From assembly GCF_036127095.1 (NCBI RefSeq), contig NZ_CP108006.1:5261501-5325500 (forward strand): 64,000 nucleotides of DNA, in the 5' to 3' direction. Shown in pieces: positions 58,801-64,000 of this stretch. A model generated the notes under the pieces. The model had not been told where the DNA came from, made no database searches, and was given only the letters and a program-made list of their open reading frames with translations. The translations under genes and the position numbers were made by a program. The DNA comes from Streptomyces sp. NBC_00335 (GTDB lineage: Bacteria; Actinomycetota; Actinomycetes; Streptomycetales; Streptomycetaceae). How positions within the stretch are numbered: the first letter of the stretch is position 1; each line of letters starts with the position of its first letter.

Positions 58801-59984
58801 GGCCTGACGGGGTCGGGGGCGGAGCCCCCGTTTCGGGAAGGGGCGGGGTGGGGGATCTGCCCCTGTGCCCCCCGGCTCCCGGCGTCGGGGTACGCCCCGG
58901 CGCCCCGGGCTCCGCCGGAGGTACCGCCCTCGGGGTACGACCCGCCCGAGGTGCCCGACGCAGCCGCGGGCCAAGCGCCGCCGGAGGCGCCGCCTCCGGT
59001 GTGCGACCCCGCCGGGCTGCTGGGCGTAACCCCGGTCCAGGCTCCGCCGGTGGCGCCGCCGTCGGGGTGTGACCCCGCCGGGCTGCCGGGCGTAGCGCCG
59101 GTCCAGGCTCCGCCGGTGGCGCCGCCGTCGGGGTGTGACCCCGCCGGGCTGCCGGGCGTAGCGCCGGTCCAGGCTCCGCCGGTGGCGCCGCCGTCGGGGT
59201 GTGACCCCGCCGGGCTGCCGGGCGTAGCGCCGGCCCCCGCACCGTCAGGGTCGCCGCCCTCGGGATCGGATCCCGCGAGGGGGACGGAGAGGTGGCCCTC
59301 CAGGTCAGGGGTGAGGGGGAGGGGAGCGGGGCCCGGGCCCACGGCCAGGCGGAGGGTGGATTCGCCGACCCGCAGCAGCGCCCCCGGCGCGAGCGCCACC
59401 CGCTCGGCGCCGACCACCGCGCCGTCGAGCGTCGTACCGTTCGTCGACCCGAGGTCGGCCACCGCCACCCGCCCGTCGGGCAGCACCGTCACGGTGCAGT
59501 GCAGGCGCGATACGTCCGGATCGTCCAGCGGGACGTCCGCGTCGGCCGAGCGCCCGATCCGGATCGCCCCCGGGTGCAGCAGGTGGACCCCGCCGGCGTC
59601 CGGCCCGGCCACGACGTGCAGCTGCGGCCCGTCGCCGAGGGCGGTCGCGGCCGCGGTCCCGTCCGTGCGGACGTCGGGGCCGGGCACGTTCAGGGACAGC
59701 ACCGCCCCGTCCACGAGCGGCGGCTCGCCGAGCGCGCACCGCGCCGGGTCCAGCCGCTCCGTACCGGCGTACAGCACGACCGTGCCCCCGGTGTCGGGTC
59801 CGCCGACGGTCGCCGCGAGTCCGGAGGCCACCGCGGACAGCGCGGTGCCGGCGGGCGCGGTGACGAGCACGTCACAGCTCGCCGGCGCGCCTCCTGGGCC
59901 GGTCCCCCCGCCGGAGGCGGTCGCGGTGGCGGTCTGGTGGCCGCTGCGCGACCCCGACCCAAGGACGGTCAGCCGGATCTGCAT
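55842..59984 (-). CDS. FHA domain / FtsK-SpoIIIE-type (EccC-like) ATPase
   Basis: 1380 residues from the ATG at 59984 (GAAGGGA 12 bases upstream). Residues 1-110 contain a ubiquitin-like/YukD-like start (MQIRLTVLGSGS). FHA domain at about 120-215: IRIGRSADADVPLDDPDVSR, LHCTV, STNGT. A 450-residue low-complexity linker (220-665) follows, including four copies of a 22-residue repeat and long His/Ala/Gly-rich runs. Then comes a degenerate EccC-type first domain (RDWGWLGWLPHVRPAHGQD) and one ATPase domain with Walker A EGPAGSGRTELLRTL (about 1070) and Walker B LVVLVDDFDAL (about 1218). No membrane segment is visible. Divergent from pkaA; FHA domains bind phosphothreonine. Confidence 0.87.
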   Translation of the reverse strand: MQIRLTVLGSGSRSGHQTATATASGGGTGPGGAPASCDVLVTAPAGTALSAVASGLAATVGGPDTGGTVVLYAGTERLDPARCALGEPPLVDGAVLSLNVPGPDVRTDGTAAATALGDGPQLHVVAGPDAGGVHLLHPGAIRIGRSADADVPLDDPDVSRLHCTVTVLPDGRVAVADLGSTNGTTLDGAVVGAERVALAPGALLRVGESTLRLAVGPGPAPLPLTPDLEGHLSVPLAGSDPEGGDPDGAGAGATPGSPAGSHPDGGATGGAWTGATPGSPAGSHPDGGATGGAWTGATPGSPAGSHPDGGATGGAWTGVTPSSPAGSHTGGGASGGAWPAAASGTSGGSYPEGGTSGGARGAGAYPDAGSRGAQGQIPHPAPSRNGGSAPDPVRPGYGAPGAPAAHWDGSAGTVPAARSTEHHTGGGRSGPSGPASADPWPYGETDRDGDAGSLRAGRIARPASGSGTAGAGHHSLPDRPAAGQYGGAPHEGGAAGQYAAPAHPGAAPGQYTQAAAPGRHAGAAQDGGTAHGADLPGRHTGAAHRDGYPGGHAGAAQDGGAPGRHAGAAHRDGHAGAASGGGAAHDAGAPGRHAGAAPDAAAPGQYGGAAHGAGAPGQPHPAGATGPYAGARHAGAAAGPSGHAGAGAARQTGVEHHGAGGWEESEPVRAAEGGPEPRRGARRGIGAWARKWVRGAEAAEVEVVTETAAVVAVRPGSDDPATLLLTALGPAPRLWAGPAGLDVTLGAGSEVALRETGALGIAGPRARLTGVARSVIARLAALHAPGQRLEIVLISTDRARPLAERRRDWGWLGWLPHVRPAHGQDCRLLLAYDRDQAAARAGELTRRLDDGPLGTHWATAGPDAVREASYGYRGPFTLLVLDGDPGPGALRDITSRLASHGPAAGIHVLALAEAPAATPASPVTETYEAACAAAPAFRDCGTAALLSGDVATTVRTFAVSGGRPAATGATATADAVSAAWAERFARALAPLKADSPVVEGGYRPAAANLPQTSRLLDELGLARATPASLMARWAAATDQGQRVGGLAEIVLGTGRRGPVGAELVTDGPHVLIEGPAGSGRTELLRTLAASLSAAARPDRLGLVLLDGAGGERGDGLLPCTELPHVSAHLIASDPLRMREFAQALGAELKRRAELLDGVPFSEWHAVREVSDRMVSPRQPTPGELRGDLEPQRSGTLRLRSSATRTDPAAGPSPLPRLVVLVDDFDALVAPGLGSTGRPAAGSVVRALEAVAREGARLGVHLIATSARPDRTADTELARLTTLRVELDAPDQPGPGRGVLRYADGRTVPFQGGRVTGRIPRTATLRPTVVPVEWERMGDPPARRPVRELGNGPTDLALLASALDRASHLVSAVPVLFPPAP
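58969..59236 (-). repeat. 66-bp tandem repeat inside the FHA-ATPase gene
   Basis: Three nearly identical 66-base units plus a diverged fourth, encoding GATPGSPAGSHPDGGATGGA + WT. The copies are almost the same at the DNA level, including third positions, which points to recent unit duplication rather than selection on the protein alone. Confidence 0.9.
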
Positions 59985-60501
59985 CGCCGTCAGCGGTCCC
60001 TTCTGCGCGGTGCGCGGTGTGTGCGCCCGGCAGGGACCCGCGGGAGGGATCACCCGTGCCGTTCGCACGTGGTGCCCGTCCGTCCGCCCCCACCCGGCAC
60101 GGACGCGTCGTCCGGTCAGGTCTGCCCGGAAGGCGGGGCTCCCGTCCCGGCCGTTCCGTACGGGTGCATCCTCGCACCTGTCGTCCTCAACACGCCCGCC
60201 ACCCACCGGCAAGTGATCTTGATCGGTCGCGGACCGGCACCGGACCTGCAGGCGGACCGATCGGATACGGACACGAAGGACGGGAAAATCGCCCCCGGCA
60301 TACGCCACAAACATCACCCTTCGTGCATATGTGCGGCAACCAACCTCCCTCGGCCCGCGTCTTCCCTCGGGACAAGCCCTAGAGTGGGCCGGAAAACCAT
60401 TTCGCAGATCAAGCGCGGACCAAGCGTCGACCGAGCGTCGGCCAAGCGCGGACCGTGCACGGATCACTCGCCGGAATCGACGACAGCAGGGAGCGCGCGA
60501 C
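59985..60501. other. 517-base divergent intergenic region of the FHA-ATPase and pkaA
   Basis: No gene is supported. It has lower GC than its surroundings between 60200 and 60400, as expected for promoters. A possible -10 TAGAGT (60380-60385) precedes pkaA by about 115 bases, but a good -35 is not seen. No clear palindrome. Confidence 0.45.
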
Positions 60502-62298
60502 GTGCGGCCAGTCGGCAGCAAGTACCTGCTCGAGGAGCCGCTCGGGCGCGGCGCCACGGGCACCGTCTGGCGCGCCCGCCAGCGTGAGGCGGCAGGTGCG
60601 GAGGCGGCGGTGGCCGGGCACGCCGGCGAGACCGTGGCCATCAAGGTCCTCAAGGAGGAGCTGGCCCAGGACCCGGACATCGTCATGCGCTTCCTGCGCG
60701 AGCGCTCCGTCCTGCTGCGCCTGACCCACCCCAACATCGTCCGCACCCGCGACCTCGTCGTCGAGGGCGATCTCCTCGCCCTCGTCATGGACCTCATCGA
60801 CGGTCCGGACCTGCACCGGTACCTGCGCGAGAACGGCCCCTTCAGCCCGGTCGCCGCGAGCCTGCTCACCGCCCAGATCGCGGACGCGCTCGCCGCCAGC
60901 CACGCCGACGGCGTGGTGCACCGGGACCTGAAGCCCGCCAACGTCCTGGTCGACGAGCGCGACGGCCAGATGAAGCCGATGCTCACCGACTTCGGCATCG
61001 CGCGCCTGGCCGACTCCCCGGGCCTGACGCGCACGCACGAGTTCGTCGGCACCCCGGCCTACGTCGCCCCCGAGTCCGCCGAGGGCCGCCCGCAGACCTC
61101 CGCCGTCGACATCTACGGCGCCGGCATCCTGCTCTACGAGCTCCTCACCGGCCGGCCGCCCTTCGCCGGCGGTACCGCGCTGGAGGTCCTGCACCGCCAC
61201 CTCAGCGAGGAGCCGCAGCGCCCGCCGAACGTGCCCGAGCCGCTCTGGACGGTCATCGAGCGCTGCATGCGCAAGGAGCCCTACGAGCGCCCGAGCGCGG
61301 AGACCCTGGCGCGCGGCCTGCGCGTGGTCGCCTCCGGCATCGGCGTGCACTCCACGGCCGCCGAGGTCGAGGCCGCCCTCGGCGTCGGCGCGCTGCTCGC
61401 CCCCGACCCCTCGCCCGCGCCGGTGCCCGAGACCCCGGGCGCCGCGGACGCCACGCAGATGCTGCCCGGCGGCTCCGCGGGGGCCTCCCCGATGGGCGCC
61501 TACGACCCCAACGCCATGACCAGCGTGATGCCGCCGGTCGGCGCGGCCGACGCCACGTCGGTGCTCCCGAGCACGGGGGCGCCCGGCGCCGACCCGACCT
61601 CCGTGATGCCGCCCGTGCAGCGGCCGGACTCCCCGCACCCGTGGCAGTCGCAGATGCGGGCCGCCCGCGACCGCAACGAGCAGACGCAGATGCAGTACCT
61701 GGACCCGAGCGAGGACCCCCTGCGCCGCCGGCCGCAGCGCCAGGGCCCGCCGCCGCAGCAGCAGCACCAGCAGCCCCAGCGGCCCCAGCAGCAGCCGCAG
61801 CGACCGCAGCAGCCTCCGCAGCAGCAGCAGCCGTACCGACAGGCCCCGCCGCCGCAGCAGTACCAGCAGCCCCAGCAGTACCAGCAGCAGCAGTACGCGC
61901 CGCAGCCCCCGCCGCAGCACTACCAGCCGCAGCAGCAGCACCCCCAGCAGTACCAGCAGCCGCAGCAGCAGCCTCAGTACCGCCAGCCTCAGCCGCCGCC
62001 CCAGCAGCAGCCCCCTCAGGGTCCGCCGCCGGGCCGCCAGCCGGAGCGCAGGGAGCCCCGCGAGCCGCGCCGCAGTGCGAATCCGGTGAAGATTCCGGGA
62101 CTGGGCTGCCTCAAGGGCTGCCTGGTGATGATCCTGGTGCTCTTCGTGGCGGGCTGGCTGGTCTGGGAGTTGACCCCGCTCCAGGAGTGGGTCGGTACCG
62201 GCCGCGGCTGGTGGGACCAGGTGTGGACCTGGGGCTCGGACGCCGTGGACTGGGTGAGCACGATCGGCGAGGCCACGGGAGGCGGCACGAGCCGCTGA
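60502..62298 (+). CDS. pkaA: Serine/threonine protein kinase PkaA
   Basis: 598 residues from the GTG at 60502 (AGGGAG 8 bases upstream). Hanks-type kinase domain (about 8-270): glycine loop LGRGATGTVW, ATP lysine Lys48 (VAIKVLKEEL), catalytic Asp142 in VHRDLKPANV, DFGIARL, and the APE-like APESAEG. A TVDA-like cytoplasmic linker contains DATQMLPGG and DPTSVMPP repeats. A Gln/Pro-rich stretch of about 100 residues (from about 415) follows, then a basic segment and one membrane segment CLVMILVLFVAGWLVWEL near residues 545-562 with a short outside tail of ~35 residues. There are no PASTA domains. Lies directly before pkaB, as in S. coelicolor. Confidence 0.93.
   Translation: MRPVGSKYLLEEPLGRGATGTVWRARQREAAGAEAAVAGHAGETVAIKVLKEELAQDPDIVMRFLRERSVLLRLTHPNIVRTRDLVVEGDLLALVMDLIDGPDLHRYLRENGPFSPVAASLLTAQIADALAASHADGVVHRDLKPANVLVDERDGQMKPMLTDFGIARLADSPGLTRTHEFVGTPAYVAPESAEGRPQTSAVDIYGAGILLYELLTGRPPFAGGTALEVLHRHLSEEPQRPPNVPEPLWTVIERCMRKEPYERPSAETLARGLRVVASGIGVHSTAAEVEAALGVGALLAPDPSPAPVPETPGAADATQMLPGGSAGASPMGAYDPNAMTSVMPPVGAADATSVLPSTGAPGADPTSVMPPVQRPDSPHPWQSQMRAARDRNEQTQMQYLDPSEDPLRRRPQRQGPPPQQQHQQPQRPQQQPQRPQQPPQQQQPYRQAPPPQQYQQPQQYQQQQYAPQPPPQHYQPQQQHPQQYQQPQQQPQYRQPQPPPQQQPPQGPPPGRQPERREPREPRRSANPVKIPGLGCLKGCLVMILVLFVAGWLVWELTPLQEWVGTGRGWWDQVWTWGSDAVDWVSTIGEATGGGTSR
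61741..62045 (+). repeat. CAG/CCG-rich region encoding a Gln/Pro tract in pkaA
   Basis: Irregular runs of CAGCAG, CCGCAG and CAGTACCAGCAG; encodes Gln/Pro/Tyr-rich linker (QQYQQPQQYQQQQY and similar). No single perfect unit. Confidence 0.85.
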
Positions 62299-62469
62299 TC
62301 CGGCCTTCGAATTGGCCCGAATCAGCTCGCGTAGCGGCGACTTCATGGATTTGTCGACTTCTGGGACGTGATTTCGCCCGCAGAAGTGAAGGTCGCCGCG
62401 ATCCGTGGACTACAACCCCCATCCGGCCGCGTAGCTTTGGCACGTACTCCAGCCGCTGAGGGAGCAGTC

Positions 62470-63720
62470 GTGGCACGGAAGATCGGCAGCCGGTACACCG
62501 CGCACCAGATCCTGGGACGCGGCAGCGCGGGCACGGTGTGGCTGGGCGAGGGGCCTGACGGCCCCGTCGCCGTCAAACTGCTGCGCGAGGACCTCGCGTC
62601 CGACCAGGAACTCGTCGGACGGTTCGTCCAGGAGCGCAGCGCGCTCCTGGGCCTGGAGCACCCGCACGTCGTCTGCGTCCGCGACCTCGTCGTCGACGGC
62701 AACGACCTCGCCCTCGTCATGGACCTCGTTCGCGGTACGGACCTGCGCACGCGCCTCGACCGCGAGCGGCGGCTCGCCCCCGAGGCGGCCGTCGCCATCG
62801 TCGCGGACGTCGCCGACGCGCTGGCCGCCGCGCACGCGGCCGGGGTCGTACACCGGGACGTGAAGCCGGAGAACGTCCTGCTCGACATGCAGGGCCCGCT
62901 CGGCCCGGGCGGCGCGCATCCGGCGCTGCTCACCGACTTCGGCGTGGCCAAGCTCATCGACTCCCCGCGCCGGTCCACCGGCGGCCGGGCCTCGGCCCCC
63001 ACCACCCGGATCATCGGCACGCCCGACTACCTGGCGCCGGAGATCGTGGAGGGGCTGCCGCCGCGCGCGGCGGTGGACATCTACGCCCTGGCCACCGTGC
63101 TGTACGAACTCCTCGCCGGTTTCACGCCCTTCGGCGGCGGGCATCCCGGGGCGGTGCTGCGGCGCCACGTGACGGAGACCGTCGTCCCGCTGCCCGGCAT
63201 CCCCGACGAGCTGTGGCAGCTGATGGTCCAGTGCCTGGCGAAGGCCCCCGCCTCGCGGCTGCGGGCCTCGGAGCTCTCCCTGCGGCTGCGGGACCTGCTG
63301 CCGCTGCTGGCGGGGATGCCGCCGCTGGACGTGGACGAGCCGGACGAGCCGGAGCAGGCGGAGTTCCCGGAACCGGAGGCCGCCGCCGCCGCGGATCCGG
63401 TGCGGCGGCGGGGTGTGGTGCCGCTGGTCCCCGGCTCCTCCACCGACTCCAACCGGGACACCCACACCTCGATGCGGGTGCCGGGGCCGGACGAGCTGGC
63501 GGGCGGGGCCCTGGGCACCGCCCGGGTCCCGCGTCCCGCCGGGGGGCACCGGCCCGGGTCCGCGCGGCACCGGGCGGAGACCGTCCGCAAGCGGAGGCTC
63601 GCGCTGTCCGCTGCCGCGGTTGCGCTGGCCGCCGCGGTGGGTGTCGGCAGCTGGCTGGCCGTCTCCTCCGACTCGGCGCCGCCCCAGGACAACAAGCAGT
63701 CGGGCTCTACGTCCCCGTAG
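62470..63720 (+). CDS. pkaB: Serine/threonine protein kinase PkaB
   Basis: 416 residues from the GTG at 62470 with GAGGGAG 5 bases upstream; close to the length I remember for S. coelicolor PkaB. Kinase domain (about 8-265): LGRGSAGTVW, Lys36 in VAVKLLRED, catalytic Asp130 in VHRDVKPENVLL, DFGVAKL, PDYLAPEIVEG. An acidic Pro/Glu linker (VDEPDEPEQAEFPEPEAA) and a TM segment near 375-398 (LALSAAAVALAAAVGVGSWL) precede a short Ser/Gln-rich outside tail. It follows pkaA by 171 bases and may be transcribed with it or from its own promoter in that gap. Confidence 0.93.
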   Translation: MARKIGSRYTAHQILGRGSAGTVWLGEGPDGPVAVKLLREDLASDQELVGRFVQERSALLGLEHPHVVCVRDLVVDGNDLALVMDLVRGTDLRTRLDRERRLAPEAAVAIVADVADALAAAHAAGVVHRDVKPENVLLDMQGPLGPGGAHPALLTDFGVAKLIDSPRRSTGGRASAPTTRIIGTPDYLAPEIVEGLPPRAAVDIYALATVLYELLAGFTPFGGGHPGAVLRRHVTETVVPLPGIPDELWQLMVQCLAKAPASRLRASELSLRLRDLLPLLAGMPPLDVDEPDEPEQAEFPEPEAAAAADPVRRRGVVPLVPGSSTDSNRDTHTSMRVPGPDELAGGALGTARVPRPAGGHRPGSARHRAETVRKRRLALSAAAVALAAAVGVGSWLAVSSDSAPPQDNKQSGSTSP

Positions 63721-63769
63721 CCGGGGGCGCGGCTGGGTGGGCCCTGCGGGGCGAAGTCCCCGACCCGCC

Positions 63770-63892
63770 CTTCCGCCGTTCCCCGGGGCTCCGCCCCGGA
63801 CCCCGCGCCTCGAACGCCGGCGGGGCTGGAATCGCCCTGCGGGCAATCCGGCCCCGACCAGGCTGAATCCAGCCCCTCCGGCGCTTGATGAG
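63770..63892. repeat. GC-rich dispersed intergenic element, copy D, with an inverted partner
   Basis: A plus-oriented copy (CGTTCCCCGGGGCTCCGCCC … TCGAACGCCGGCGGGGCTGG, to 63833) is followed by a minus-oriented fragment, CCAGCCCCTCCGGCGCTTGA (63868-63887). It fills the gap between convergent genes, and its inverted arms could pair as a large hairpin. Confidence 0.75.
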
Positions 63893-63911
63893 CGGCGCCC
63901 CAGAGGTAGGG

Positions 63912-64000
63912 CTACGCCTCCGTCAGTTCCGGGTGCCAGCGCCGCGCCACCGCCGGGTGGGCGCGGACCCAGCCCTTCAGTTCGTTGCGGCCGTACTCCG
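63912..64000 (-). CDS. 3' end of an unidentified gene, cut by the window edge
   Basis: Reading the minus strand into a TAG at 63912-63914 gives 28 residues, EYGRNELKGWVRAHPAVARR followed by WHPELTEA. The composition and stop position fit a real coding end facing pkaB, but the piece is too short to name. Its main support is coding-like third-position GC bias. Confidence 0.5.
   Translation of the reverse strand, partial: EYGRNELKGWVRAHPAVARRWHPELTEA

Noticed and set aside
55842..63720. A complete type VII (ESX) secretion locus
   Set aside because: Only an EccC-like ATPase is present; no WXG100 proteins, EccB/D/E or mycosin in the surrounding genes.

Overview
The window is a stretch of high-GC actinobacterial chromosome, almost certainly Streptomyces. 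The evidence is the Streptomyces-type rRNA operon without spacer tRNAs, frequent GTG starts, heavy use of G/C at third codon positions, and the order manB – Trm112 – SIS – manA … ahcY … mtrA-mtrB-lpqB – comF – hpf … secA … NAD-glutamate dehydrogenase … pkaA-pkaB, which is the order I know from Streptomyces cores. The 16S variable region looks most like the S. virginiae/S. lavendulae group, but that is only an impression. I see no insertion sequences, prophage, CRISPR array or biosynthetic gene cluster. This is core and near-core chromosome with small accessory pieces.

Layout. 1-6.4 kb: a partial zinc metallopeptidase, a DUF3499 zinc-ribbon protein, and a mannose/sugar-phosphate cassette (phosphomannomutase, Trm112-like, SIS isomerase-like, mannose-6-phosphate isomerase) followed by a cation diffusion facilitator. 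6.4-9.4 kb (minus strand): signal peptidase I and a three-domain PTS fructose permease. 9.4-14 kb: ahcY with a structured leader, an unknown protein, and divergent RDD and SpoIIM-like membrane proteins. 14-19.7 kb: a complete 16S-23S-5S operon with a multi-promoter leader and a strong terminator. 19.8-26.1 kb (minus): a Uma2 nuclease, then a tightly overlapping DUF58/MoxR/DUF4350/DUF4129/membrane-protein operon. 26.4-31 kb (plus): mtrA-mtrB-lpqB. 31.1-34 kb: ComF, the long ribosome hibernation factor with a structured leader, and a NarL-type response regulator. 34.3-39.8 kb: a YcaQ-like glycosylase, a GNAT acetyltransferase, secA and an Rv3235-type protein. 40.2-46.9 kb: DUF6912, a HAD hydrolase and the giant NAD-glutamate dehydrogenase. 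47-52 kb: a TagGH-type polymer exporter, a divergent TetR regulator and a bifunctional glycosyltransferase/glycerophosphotransferase. 52-55.7 kb: a sugar ABC importer. 55.8-63.7 kb: an FHA/FtsK-like ATPase divergent from two Ser/Thr kinases (pkaA, pkaB).

How the genes work together. Several blocks serve the cell envelope: GDP-mannose precursor supply (manB/manA), MtrAB-LpqB signalling, the divergent MoxR-type operon beside it, SecA export, wall-polymer export (TagGH plus the glycerophosphotransferase) and kinase/FHA phospho-signalling. Nearly every convergent gene junction carries a strong hairpin or a copy of a GC-rich dispersed element.

The observations I would check first are these: a compact three-helix RNA candidate 165 nt upstream of the glutamate dehydrogenase gene; structured leaders of ahcY and hpf; an extra nucleotide in loop C of the 5S rRNA; a MalF-type permease with a ~165-residue outside domain; an EccC-like FHA ATPase that appears soluble and stands outside any type VII secretion locus; and a pair of repeated operator-like sites in front of the TetR/exporter genes.
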